Assembly: GCA_903945325.1 (NCBI GenBank)
Contig: CAJAVE010000006.1
Span: 1-38,684 of the forward strand
Length of the DNA stretch: 38,684 nt
Direction: 5' to 3'
Origin: an uncultured beta proteobacterium
Lineage (GTDB): Bacteria > Pseudomonadota > Gammaproteobacteria > Burkholderiales > Burkholderiaceae_C
Position 1 is the stretch's first letter, and every line of letters begins with the position of its first letter. Shown here piece after piece: positions 7,611 through 15,812 of the stretch. The position numbers and the translations under genes are program-made. The notes under the pieces are model-generated. The model did not search any database, was not told the DNA's origin, and saw only the letters and a program-made list of their open reading frames with translations.

Positions 7611-8230
7611 ACTGCGACCGCACCACCACCGCACTGATCATTTTTGCCAAGGCCCCCGTGGCAGGCTCGGCAAAGACCCGGCTCATTCCGGCATTGGGCG
7701 AGCAAGGGGCCGCCGCGCTGGCGCAGCGGTTGCTGGACCATGCTGTACACATCGGTATGGAGGCGGGCTTTGACTATTGCGAACTGTGCACCACGCCCGA
7801 CCACAGCCACGCCATGTTCCAGCGGCTCGCGGCCCGCTACCCACTCAGGCTCACAGCGCAAGGGGAGGGTGATCTGGGGGAGCGCATGCACCGCGCCCTG
7901 TCGCGTGTTCTTGTAGACCACGCCCGCGTATTGCTGGTGGGGACCGATGTGCCGGCGTTGAGTGCGGCCGTGCTATGGGAGGCCGCCGCCGCTTTGGATA
8001 CCGGTGACGCGGTATTTGTACCCGCTCTGGATGGTGGCTACGCGCTGGTCGGTCTGACAGGTGCGCATGCTGGGCTGTTCACCGACATGCCTTGGAGCAC
8101 GCCGCAAGTCATGCAGGTAACACGCGCTCGGGCACGTGCGGCGCAGATCGCGTGGACCGAACTGGCAAGCGTCGCCGATATTGATGAACCGGCGGACCTG
8201 GTGCATCTGCCAGAAGGGTGGTTGGCATGA
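7607..8230 (+). CDS. TIGR04282-type (DUF2064) glycosyltransferase, arsenosugar cluster
   Basis: The 207-residue protein has an N-terminal ALIIFAKAPVAGSAKTRLIP motif, a nucleotidyl-sugar-binding loop of the DUF2064 family, then LGERMHRAL, VLLVGTDVPAL (aspartate expected to bind metal) and PALDGGYALVGL. The family accompanies arsS and the TIGR04283 enzyme in many genomes. The start is a GTG at 7607 that overlaps the stop of the previous gene (GTGA); the upstream ATG in frame would place 34 unrelated residues from the previous gene in front of the conserved start. It ends in an ATGA overlap with the broken oxidoreductase gene. Confidence 0.82.
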   Translation: MNCDRTTTALIIFAKAPVAGSAKTRLIPALGEQGAAALAQRLLDHAVHIGMEAGFDYCELCTTPDHSHAMFQRLAARYPLRLTAQGEGDLGERMHRALSRVLVDHARVLLVGTDVPALSAAVLWEAAAALDTGDAVFVPALDGGYALVGLTGAHAGLFTDMPWSTPQVMQVTRARARAAQIAWTELASVADIDEPADLVHLPEGWLA

Positions 8231-8353
8231 AACGTCTTCTGCTGGTCGGTGCGGGCCATGCGCATGCCCAGTTGCTATTGGATCTGGCGCTGGAAGGACC
8301 ACATTGATCGCAGTTTTATCCGTCGCTTTGCCATCGGCAACGCATCCGACTGA
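8227..8353 (+). pseudogene. Collapsed FAD-dependent oxidoreductase: only both ends remain
   Basis: An ATG at 8227 overlaps the previous stop (ATGA) and begins MKRLLLVGAGHAHAQLLLDL, the FAD-binding opening of a small NADH dehydrogenase-like (Ndh/SelD-N-terminal type) oxidoreductase. After about 20 codons the reading switches frame: from about 8285 another frame reads WRWKDHIDRSFIRRFAIG to a TGA at 8351-8353. That W-x-W-K-D-x-I-D-R-x-F-x-x-x-F pattern is the usual C-terminal tail of the same family. The simplest reading is a large internal deletion that removed most of the gene and shifted frame, with the junction near 8281-8292. As it stands the first frame stops at 8307 after 26 residues. The intact gene would have been the fifth or sixth gene of the arsS cluster. 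Confidence 0.75.
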
Positions 8354-8384
8354 CCTACCATTTGTTCGTTTGGAGAATTGAATC

Positions 8385-9230
8385 ATGCTCGCCATCATCG
8401 GAGGCACCGGCCTCTACGACCTTCCCGGCCTGGCCATTGACCAGCGCATCAGTGGTGATACGCCGTTTGGCACGCCGTCTGGCGACATCCTGCGGGGGCG
8501 GCTGTACGACAAGGAGGTGCTCTTTCTGGCCCGCCACGGAGACGGGCATCGGCTGCTACCGCACGAAGTGAACTACCGCGCCAACGTGTTTGCGCTCAAA
8601 CGTGCAGGCGCACAGATGCTGCTGGGTTTTTCGGCCGTGGGCAGCCTGGCGCTGGAGGTCAAGCCCGGCGATCTGGCCATGCCCGAGCAATACTTTGACT
8701 GGACGCGTGGCCAGCGCGAGCGCACCTTCTTTGGGAACGGCGTTGCGGCCCACGTGTCGACTGCCAAGCCGGTAAGTGCGGCACTGGTGGATGCGGCCGT
8801 GGCGGCTGGCCAGGCTGCCAGTCTCGCGGTGCATCGGGGGCTGACCTATGCCTGCGTTGAAGGGCCACGCCTGGGTACCCAGGCCGAGAGCCACTTCCTG
8901 CGCCAGGCCGGATGCCATCTGGTTGGCATGACCAATGTGCCGGAAGCCTTTCTGGCACGCGAAGCCCAGATGGCCTACGCCACGGTGGGCCTGGTCACAG
9001 ACTACGATTGTTGGCTGGAGGACCCGGCTCAGCATGTCAGCGTATCGGGCATCTTCGCCCTATACGGACAGACCCTGGCAAAGGCCGCCAAACTGCTCGA
9101 CACCCTGCTTGCCGCACCCCTGCCCAGCCCGGAGCCCGAGATCCGCACAGCACTGTCCACGGCGATGATGACGCCGGATGAGGCTTTGTCACCGGCGCAA
9201 AGAGAGTGGCTTGACGTGCTGCGGGGGTAG
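8385..9230 (+). CDS. MTAP-family purine nucleoside phosphorylase
   Basis: The protein has 281 residues. It shows the MTAP/PNP family motifs in order: IIGGTGLYDL (phosphate loop), FLARHGDGH, LPHEVNYRANVFALK, LGFSAVGSL, YACVEGPRLGTQAESHF, GMTNVPEAFLAREAQMAY and GLVTDYDCW (the purine-binding Asp). These enzymes cleave methylthioadenosine, methylthioinosine or related nucleosides with phosphate. Beside arsS the likely substrate is the arsenic-substituted deoxyadenosine made by ArsS, releasing adenine and an arsenoribose phosphate; this is inferred from context. GGAG upstream of the ATG serves as ribosome binding site. It is separated from the previous intact gene by the broken oxidoreductase. Confidence 0.85.
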   Translation: MLAIIGGTGLYDLPGLAIDQRISGDTPFGTPSGDILRGRLYDKEVLFLARHGDGHRLLPHEVNYRANVFALKRAGAQMLLGFSAVGSLALEVKPGDLAMPEQYFDWTRGQRERTFFGNGVAAHVSTAKPVSAALVDAAVAAGQAASLAVHRGLTYACVEGPRLGTQAESHFLRQAGCHLVGMTNVPEAFLAREAQMAYATVGLVTDYDCWLEDPAQHVSVSGIFALYGQTLAKAAKLLDTLLAAPLPSPEPEIRTALSTAMMTPDEALSPAQREWLDVLRG

Positions 9231-9571
9231 GTGACCTGATCGCCAGGCCCCAACGAATCCTCGACCACTCGCCCTGCGACTTCAGTATTTCCTGCGGCGA
9301 TCGGCTCAGAGCAACCGTTCCACGTCATCGCGCAGGTGACAGGCTGACGAACAGGGCAGAGGCCCGCAATGAGTCAGTGAACAATTTTGATTTCATGGGG
9401 GTTCCCAGGTTGATGCTTGTGATGAGAAGGAATTGTTGGCACCGCCCACGAAAAGTTCTGTGCGTCCGAACACACACAGCCCATCCGTGCGCTGGACCAC
9501 GAACAGATCAAGGTGTTTCTGCAAACATTGCCTAGACTGTTTGGAGCATGTGAAGAATTTGGGGGATGGAT
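9231..9571. other. Intergenic region with an open remnant frame
   Basis: These 341 bases lie between the phosphorylase and arsA genes. A plus-strand frame from 9426 to 9590 is open for 54 codons without a usual start codon and ends inside the arsA start region; its reading (for example DHEQIKVFLQTLPRLFGAC) looks protein-like and could be the tail of a lost gene. I could not assign it. No clear terminator or promoter was found. Confidence 0.4.
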
Positions 9572-11563
9572 ATGGAAGTCATTGTGTTAGGAATCGGTTG
9601 TGCCAAGTGCAAGAGCACGGTTGCGATGATCGAACGGGTTGCCAAAGAGGCGGGTGTGCAGGTAGAGATCGCCAAGATTGAAGACCGTGCCGAAATACAG
9701 CGCCAGGGCATCACCGCAACCCCCGCCGTCATCGTCGATGGCGTGATCGTCCACAGCGGCGGCATTCCCGCGCATGAAAGGGTGGCTGCTTGGCTCAAGC
9801 CACCGCCGCTCGAACTACTCAACCATCCCACCCGGCATTTGTTCTTTACCGGCAAAGGCGGAGTCGGCAAAACATCGCTGTCCACGGCAGTTGCCCTTTA
9901 TCTGGCGGATTCCGGCAAGCGGGTTTTGCTGGTCAGCACCGATGCCGCGTCCAACCTGGATGAAATGCTGGGTATCGAACTCAAGAACACGCCGGTTCCG
10001 GTGCCGGATGCACCAAATCTTTCGGTGCTGAACATCGACCCCGACAACGCCGCAGAGTCTTACCGCCAGCGTGTCGTGGACCAGATGGCGGCCGACTCCA
10101 GCGACACCGAACTGGCGACGGTGCGCGAGCAGTTGTCGGGTGCCTGCACCACCGAGATTGCATCGTTTGACGAGTTTGCTTCGTTGTTGTCCGATCACGA
10201 TCAACGCTATGACCACATCGTTTTCGACACCGCGCCTACGGGCCACACGCTGCGCCTGTTGAGCCTGCCCAAGGCCTGGAGCGGCTTTCTGGCGGGCAAC
10301 GACCGGGGTGCGTCGTGTCTAGGCCCACACTCTGGCCTGAAGATGCAGGAGGTGCGATTCAAGGCAGCGCTCGAAGCCCTGAGCGACCCCCAAAAAACCA
10401 CCGTGGTGCTGGTGATGCGACCGGATGCCGGAGCCATTGCCGAGGCAGCACGCACATCCGAAGAACTCCACGCGCTGGGTCTGCACAACCAGCGCATGGT
10501 GGTGAACGGCGTGTTTCATGCCAGCGACCCCGACGACCTAATAGCCTGCGCCATTGAGAAACTGGGCGCGCAGGCACTGGCTGCCATGCCACAGAATCTG
10601 CTGGCGCTGCCGCAAGACCAGGTTGCGCTGCGGGCCTTTGACACGGTGGGCGTGTCGGCGCTTCGGGCCTTGCTGGGTACGGCGCAGCCGCCTGATGGCG
10701 CAGGCAAACCCTTGATTGAGAGGACTGTGCAGCACGGTGCGGGCCTGAACGCGCTGGCAGACGAGTTGGCCAAGGCCGGGCACGGTCTGATCATGGTCAT
10801 GGGCAAGGGCGGTGTCGGCAAAACCACCATTGCTGCGGCTCTGGCCATTGGTCTGGTTGAGCGCGGCAAGACGGTGCACTTGAGCACCACAGACCCCGCC
10901 GCCCATCTGACTGGAACACTGTTGGGCGAAGTACCCGGGCTGCGCGTGGACCGCATTGACCCCATCGTCGAGACCCAGCGCTATGTCGACAAAATCATGG
11001 TGGCCAAAGGCTCCAAACTGGATGCGCAAGAAAAGGCGCTGATGCTGGAAGATTTGCGCTCGCCGTGCACCGAAGAAGTGGCTGTTTTTCATGCGTTCTC
11101 GCGCGTGGTGAGCGAGGCGCGAAGCGCCTTTGTGGTGCTGGATACGGCACCCACAGGCCACTCACTGCTACTGATGGACGCCACCGGTGCCTACCACCGC
11201 CAGATGATGCGCGAGTTTGAAGGGCACGCCAACGGGCGCCTGGTGACGCCATTGATGCGTCTACAGGACCCGGCCTACACGCGCATCATCCTGGTCACCC
11301 TGCCCGAAACGACACCGGTCTCACAGGCGCAGGCCTTGCAGGATGACCTCCGCCGCGCTCAGATCGAGCCGTTTGCCTGGGTCATCAACAAGAGCGTACT
11401 GGCCGCCGACACGACGGACCCGGTGTTGCGCGCACGCCTTGAAGGAGAACGCAAACAGATGGAGCGCATATCCCGTGGGCTGGCAACACGCACATTTGTT
11501 GTGCCGTGGAAAGAAAGCCCACCGATTGGCTATGCAGGGCTGGCTGGCCTGCTGTCCGGGTAA
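9572..11563 (+). CDS. arsA: Thioredoxin-like domain fused to a two-halved ArsA arsenite ATPase
   Basis: The protein has 663 residues. Residues 1-75 are a thioredoxin-3-like domain with a Cys10-x-x-Cys13 redox pair (GIGCAKCKS) and the TATPAVIVDG cis-proline loop. Two ArsA ATPase halves follow, with P-loops GKGGVGKT at 94-101 and 411-418 and switch motifs DTAPTGHTLRLL and DTAPTGHSLLLM. Cysteines in GACTTEIASFDEF (Cys192) and LRSPCTEEVAVFHAF match arsenite-binding positions of classical ArsA. ArsA is the cytoplasmic ATPase that drives arsenite efflux with ArsB. I chose ATG 9572 over the ATG two codons upstream because GGGGGA at 9561-9566 then lies 5 nt away. No arsB, arsD or arsR is next to it; the fused domain may act as its own metal or thiol donor in place of ArsD, which is inference. 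Confidence 0.9.
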   Translation: MEVIVLGIGCAKCKSTVAMIERVAKEAGVQVEIAKIEDRAEIQRQGITATPAVIVDGVIVHSGGIPAHERVAAWLKPPPLELLNHPTRHLFFTGKGGVGKTSLSTAVALYLADSGKRVLLVSTDAASNLDEMLGIELKNTPVPVPDAPNLSVLNIDPDNAAESYRQRVVDQMAADSSDTELATVREQLSGACTTEIASFDEFASLLSDHDQRYDHIVFDTAPTGHTLRLLSLPKAWSGFLAGNDRGASCLGPHSGLKMQEVRFKAALEALSDPQKTTVVLVMRPDAGAIAEAARTSEELHALGLHNQRMVVNGVFHASDPDDLIACAIEKLGAQALAAMPQNLLALPQDQVALRAFDTVGVSALRALLGTAQPPDGAGKPLIERTVQHGAGLNALADELAKAGHGLIMVMGKGGVGKTTIAAALAIGLVERGKTVHLSTTDPAAHLTGTLLGEVPGLRVDRIDPIVETQRYVDKIMVAKGSKLDAQEKALMLEDLRSPCTEEVAVFHAFSRVVSEARSAFVVLDTAPTGHSLLLMDATGAYHRQMMREFEGHANGRLVTPLMRLQDPAYTRIILVTLPETTPVSQAQALQDDLRRAQIEPFAWVINKSVLAADTTDPVLRARLEGERKQMERISRGLATRTFVVPWKESPPIGYAGLAGLLSG

Positions 11564-11580
11564 ATCGGCAAGCGCCTAGC

Positions 11581-12339
11581 TTATTGGCAGTTATTGTGCT
11601 GCTTCCATTTGTCTTCATGACCCATGGCCTTGGCAAAGGCAGGAACCTGGCAGCGAGCGGCTTCGGCCGCGTCGACTGGTGCTGCGGGTGATTGATGCAT
11701 GGAATGGTCCATCGGATGCAGATCGGTGGGTGCATCCCGGTACACCCATTGCCCCACCATTCCGACTGCACCCAAAAATGCCGCCACGATCAAGACCTGC
11801 CATGCCCTAACGGACGGCACTTGTGCCAACGGCAGTTCACACACACCGCCGGGGCATAACTGGGCTTTCTCCTTGTTGAACGCGTTGTACACCTTGCAGC
11901 CTACGCAGATACCGAAGGATGCTTCGAAGAACAGCAGCAGCATGCATACCGAGCAGACCAGCATATTGATGGGTCCAATCACGCTGTTCCACACCATCAG
12001 ATAAAACATTGCCAGCGCCAGCGCAAAACCAATCGCCCAGGCAAAGCGCTTTTGCGGCGCGCCCACATAGTCCGGGCGCTGTTTGCGCACGGCCCATTGG
12101 CCCACAATCAGACTGGGCGCAAAGCGCGGGTTGATAAAGATGCGCACCGTAAAGTCGACCAGAAACGCGACTATGAACACGCGTGTGGGTAAAAAATTGC
12201 CCATCAAGAATGCGTTCATGAATGTGACGATGGCGAAGAAAAACAGAATGCCGGCGCCGGCGCGCACCGCACGCTCGTTTAGAACTGCAATGCTGTACTC
12301 GGGGAGTTGCTCACCGAACTGGAAAATATTTTGGGTCAT
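11581..12339 (-). CDS. DUF4395 membrane protein with His/Met-rich C-terminal tail
   Basis: The protein has 252 residues. Residues 1-180 match DUF4395: several transmembrane helices, the VDFTVRIFINPRFAPSL motif, and GICVGCKVYNAF with a Cys-x2-Cys-like pair. A further hydrophobic helix (about 186-206) is followed by a soluble tail carrying HPMDHSMHQ and later C-x...HNNC, a possible metal site. DUF4395 has no established function; members often lie next to thioredoxin or sulfur genes. It converges on arsA, the stops being 17 nt apart, so it is not in that operon. The tail beyond the DUF is not something I can match to a family. Confidence 0.72.
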   Translation of the reverse strand: MTQNIFQFGEQLPEYSIAVLNERAVRAGAGILFFFAIVTFMNAFLMGNFLPTRVFIVAFLVDFTVRIFINPRFAPSLIVGQWAVRKQRPDYVGAPQKRFAWAIGFALALAMFYLMVWNSVIGPINMLVCSVCMLLLFFEASFGICVGCKVYNAFNKEKAQLCPGGVCELPLAQVPSVRAWQVLIVAAFLGAVGMVGQWVYRDAPTDLHPMDHSMHQSPAAPVDAAEAARCQVPAFAKAMGHEDKWKQHNNCQ

Positions 12340-12435
12340 TGCTTATAGCCATAGTGAACAGTGGCCAAGTATGGCTGCAATGACACCAGACCTCAGTGAC
12401 AAAGGTCACACCGGTCTGGCAAGTGGACGAGGTTT

Positions 12436-12864
12436 TCAGCCCTTGAGCAATCCGCCCAGCATGCCCATCAGGTCGCCAGAGTTGCCGAGCCCGCCTTCTG
12501 GCAGCGCGCCGTTTGGCGTGAGCTTGTCGATCAAACCCGGCAGCATTTGGGCCAGCTGACCCGATGCCTGTGCCGGGTCAATACCCAACTGGTTGGCAAT
12601 GTTTGCCAGGGGTCCACTGCCAAAGGCACTGGCGATTTGGTCGGCCGAAATGGGCAGGTTCTGGCCGTTGCCGATCCAGGAGCTGACGATATCGCCCATG
12701 CCGTTTTGTTGGAACTTTTCAACCAGACCGCCCAAGCCACCCAGTTCGGAGTTGTTGGCCAGCAAGCTTCCCAGAATGTTGCCCAGGCCCCCACCCATCT
12801 CTGCGTTTGCGCCGTTTTGCATTTGCCCTGCCACGGCGCCCAATACGGAATCAAATAAACCCAT
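12436..12864 (-). CDS. YidB-family (DUF937) protein
   Basis: The 142-residue protein is Gly/Asn/Leu-rich and has the typical YidB start MGLFDSVLGAVAGQ, a repetitive LGNILGSLL-NNSELGGLGGLVEKFQQ region and the SWIGNGQNLPISADQIASAFG block (residues about 65-85) that defines the family, ending in LPGLIDKLTPNGALP. Function is not established. No signal peptide is seen. An AGGAG ribosome binding site lies 6 nt before the ATG. It is followed by DUF4395 on the same strand after about 97 nt and preceded by the MscS-type channel after 54 nt. Confidence 0.85.
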   Translation of the reverse strand: MGLFDSVLGAVAGQMQNGANAEMGGGLGNILGSLLANNSELGGLGGLVEKFQQNGMGDIVSSWIGNGQNLPISADQIASAFGSGPLANIANQLGIDPAQASGQLAQMLPGLIDKLTPNGALPEGGLGNSGDLMGMLGGLLKG

Positions 12865-12918
12865 TACTTTCTCCTGTTAATTCACAAAAAATGATCTTAC
12901 AAATGCCCATGCGACCCA

Positions 12919-13734
12919 TCAGACCGGATAGATCTTGACCGGACGGGTCGCCACGGGGAAGCCGGCTGCGCCCAGTGTGTCGGCAATGGTTTTGTTGGTG
13001 TCAAAGTACACCTGCCAGTAGTCGTTGGTGTGGCAGTAGGGGCGCACGGCCAGCTTGGGCCCGAATTCGTTGAACTCCAGAATCTCCACGTCCACCGTCG
13101 GTGTTTTGGAAATGTTGGCTACTTTGGATACCGACTCTTTCAGCATCGCCATGGCTTTGTGCACGTCAGCGCTGCCAGCCAATTGGGCCACCAGTTCTAC
13201 ACGGCGGTGCGGGTTGGCCGAGAAGTTCTTGATGTCACCACCCATGATCTTGCCGTTGCCCACAATGGTCTTGACGTTGTCAGGCGTGGTGATGGTGGTG
13301 CCAAACAGGCCCAGTTCAACCACCGTGCCTTCGGTGCCGCCCACGCCTACATAGTCACCCACCTGGTAGGGGCGCAACACCAGCAAAAAGATGCCAGCGG
13401 CAAAATTGCCCAGCAGGCCACTCCAGGCCGCACCAATGGCCACACCGGCACCGGCCACCAAGGCGGCAAATGACGTGGTTTCGACGCCAAAGTAGCCCAG
13501 GATGGCAACTACCAGAATAATGTTCAGCGACACGGTGATGAAGCTCACCAGGTAGCGCTGCACAGTGGGATCGAGCTTTTGGCGCGTCATGCCCGCACCC
13601 ACCAGACCGGTGACGATATTGATGAGCCAGCGGCCCACAATAAATACAACCAGGGCGCCTATGGCCTTGAGCCCGAAAGCGACCAGGATGGGTTGGGCCT
13701 GATCGAACCAGGTGGTAATTTTTCCAGTGTCCAT
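12919..13734 (-). CDS. MscS-type small-conductance mechanosensitive channel
   Basis: The protein has 271 residues, close to the 286 of E. coli MscS. Three N-terminal transmembrane helices are followed by the pore helix region (TSFAALVAGAGVAIGAAWSGLLGNFAAGIFLLVLRP), in which the Gly/Ala-rich packing pattern is clear. The beta domain then shows YQVGDYVGVGGTEGTVVELGLFGTTITTPDN, and the alpha/beta C-terminal domain ends the protein. Such channels open on membrane tension and release solutes during hypo-osmotic shock. GTGAGG lies 10 nt before the ATG. It reads in the same direction as the YidB gene, probably as one transcript. Confidence 0.9.
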   Translation of the reverse strand: MDTGKITTWFDQAQPILVAFGLKAIGALVVFIVGRWLINIVTGLVGAGMTRQKLDPTVQRYLVSFITVSLNIILVVAILGYFGVETTSFAALVAGAGVAIGAAWSGLLGNFAAGIFLLVLRPYQVGDYVGVGGTEGTVVELGLFGTTITTPDNVKTIVGNGKIMGGDIKNFSANPHRRVELVAQLAGSADVHKAMAMLKESVSKVANISKTPTVDVEILEFNEFGPKLAVRPYCHTNDYWQVYFDTNKTIADTLGAAGFPVATRPVKIYPV

Positions 13735-13861
13735 GGTGCAAAGACCTCACAAAGTTTTGGGGGGGTCAGTGTAGGTGTCGATTTATCGTGGCGACTTCAC
13801 CGGCCCTTGCAAAAGCCGCCTGAAACGTGACAAAGTCCCGGCGTTTGCAGAATACGGGCTG

Positions 13862-15769
13862 CTATTTCTCCGTGTGGGCCAGTCCTTTCGCAATGCATTG
13901 CGCAAGCGACTCACGGTTAAAGGGTTTGGAAAGAAAGTCGTTCATGCCTGCGGCATTGCAGGCGTCCTTGTCGGATTGCATGGCATTGGCGGTGAGGGCG
14001 ATGATGTAAGTGGATTGATTGGGCCCGGCCTGTGCACGGATCTGACGGGTGGCTTCAAGTCCATCCATTTCGGGCATTTGCATGTCCATCAAAATGAGAG
14101 AGTACGGCTGCGCCGCCGCGGCCGCCACAGCCGCTGTGCCGTTTTCAGCCAGGTCAACGGTGTATCCCAGGCGCGCCAATAGCGCCATGGCCAGCTTTTG
14201 ATTGACTGCGTGGTCTTCAGCCAGAAGAATGTGTGCAGGCGCACTTTCAGACTTTTTGGGTGTGGTGCTTTCGTCACTCGGTTGCCCAGCACCAGCATCT
14301 TCCTGTAGCGACACAACCCCAGCGCTGGGGCCAACGGTGCCCTGTAGGGGTAGATCAAACCAAAAGCGACTGCCTTCGCCTTCTATGCTGTCCACGCCAA
14401 TCGCGCCTCCCATACCCTCTACCAGCTTTTTGCTGATGGCAAGGCCAAGACCTGTGCCTCCAAAGCGCCGGGTCGTAGACGCGTCTACTTGAGAAAAACT
14501 TGAAAACAGCCGCGCCAGACCGTCCGCCGATATGCCGGCGCCCGTGTCTTTCACGTCAAAATGCGGACCTTTACTGGTTTCTGAAATGTGGACAGTGACT
14601 GTGCCGTTTTCTGTGAATTTCACTGCGTTGCCCACCAGATTGAGCAACACCTGGCGCACACGCAGACCGTCACCCAGGTAATAGCCTCCCAGACCTTCAT
14701 CCACCTGGACTTCCAGGCGAATGCCCTTTTCCTTCACACGGGGTGTTAGCAGAGACGTCACCGCATCCAGTGTGGACGACATGGAAAACGGTGCGACTTC
14801 GAAATCCATTCGCCCTGCCTCAATTTTTGACAGATCCAGGATGTCGTTGATGATGGCCAATAGCGCTTCGCCGGAGACCGTGATGTTGCGCACGAACTCA
14901 CGCTGCTCGTTGTTCAACGGCGTATCCATGAGTAGCTGTGCCATTCCAATGACGCCATTCATGGGCGTGCGAATTTCGTGGCTCATGGTGGCCAGGAACT
15001 GCGACTTGGTTGTATTCGACTGTTCTGCCGCCAGTCGGGCGTTGCGGTTCTCATGGGCCAGTACCACGAGCGACTTTTCATGCTTGCTGCGCATCTGGTC
15101 CGAGTGCCTGAACGAAATCAGCAAAACGACAAGGAGCAGAAGAAAAATCGGTATGACTTGGCGCTGGAGCTCTTGCAGCTGAGTTTCGGTCTCCGCTATT
15201 TCGCGTGTGCGGTCGGTGTAAATTTCTGCGATGCCTTCCAGTCGCCCGGCCTGGTTGACAGGCACGTAGGACGAAACCAGATTGCGGTCAAACACTTCGC
15301 CATCAAAGCTCTTGAACGTGGCACGGAAGGTGAGTTCACTGACCGCCTTGCCCTTTTTGGCGCTGATGAATCCGGTGGTTTTGGACTTGTCATCGCCAAT
15401 CTGCTTGATTTCAGATGAGTAGACCGTCAGTCCTTTAAGGTCAAAGATCTTGACCTTGACGATGTCGGTGTTGCGGATGAACAGCCGTACCCGTTTGTCG
15501 ATGTCTGGCAGTTTGGGGTTGGCACGAATCTCGGTTACGCTCGCGTCCGGTGGCGCTAGCAGAGGGGCAATTTCATGCCAAACCTCGGACGCAAAGATCT
15601 GAGTGGTCGCCAGGTTTGCCGCCTCGGCCGAGGCGATCACCGTTTCCTGTGTGGTTCGAGCGACCAGATGCCAGGCCATCAGCAACGCAAGGGTGATGGT
15701 GACTCCGCTGATGACCGCGAATATCGACGCTGAACGACTCAAAAAGGTATGTTGCATTGGATTGGACAT
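13862..15769 (-). CDS. Hybrid sensor histidine kinase with receiver domain
   Basis: The protein has 635 residues. A first transmembrane helix (about 15-36) and a second (about 205-220) bracket a periplasmic sensor region. The cytoplasmic part holds a HisKA domain ([15 protein letters not shown], phospho-accepting His264), an ATPase domain with [10 protein letters not shown] (N box), DTGAGIS (G1) and GGTGLGLAI (G2), and a receiver domain with Asp562 in [13 protein letters not shown]. The kinase would sense an unknown signal and relay phosphate through its own receiver. No phosphotransfer domain or partner regulator is adjacent, so the output is unknown. Met1 and Met5 are both possible starts; no clear ribosome binding site decides. 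Confidence 0.92.
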   Translation of the reverse strand: MSNPMQHTFLSRSASIFAVISGVTITLALLMAWHLVARTTQETVIASAEAANLATTQIFASEVWHEIAPLLAPPDASVTEIRANPKLPDIDKRVRLFIRNTDIVKVKIFDLKGLTVYSSEIKQIGDDKSKTTGFISAKKGKAVSELTFRATFKSFDGEVFDRNLVSSYVPVNQAGRLEGIAEIYTDRTREIAETETQLQELQRQVIPIFLLLLVVLLISFRHSDQMRSKHEKSLVVLAHENRNARLAAEQSNTTKSQFLATMSHEIRTPMNGVIGMAQLLMDTPLNNEQREFVRNITVSGEALLAIINDILDLSKIEAGRMDFEVAPFSMSSTLDAVTSLLTPRVKEKGIRLEVQVDEGLGGYYLGDGLRVRQVLLNLVGNAVKFTENGTVTVHISETSKGPHFDVKDTGAGISADGLARLFSSFSQVDASTTRRFGGTGLGLAISKKLVEGMGGAIGVDSIEGEGSRFWFDLPLQGTVGPSAGVVSLQEDAGAGQPSDESTTPKKSESAPAHILLAEDHAVNQKLAMALLARLGYTVDLAENGTAAVAAAAAQPYSLILMDMQMPEMDGLEATRQIRAQAGPNQSTYIIALTANAMQSDKDACNAAGMNDFLSKPFNRESLAQCIAKGLAHTEK

Positions 15770-15812
15770 GGCGCACGATCAGTGGTGTGCGATTGGCCCA
15801 ATGTTAGTCGCT

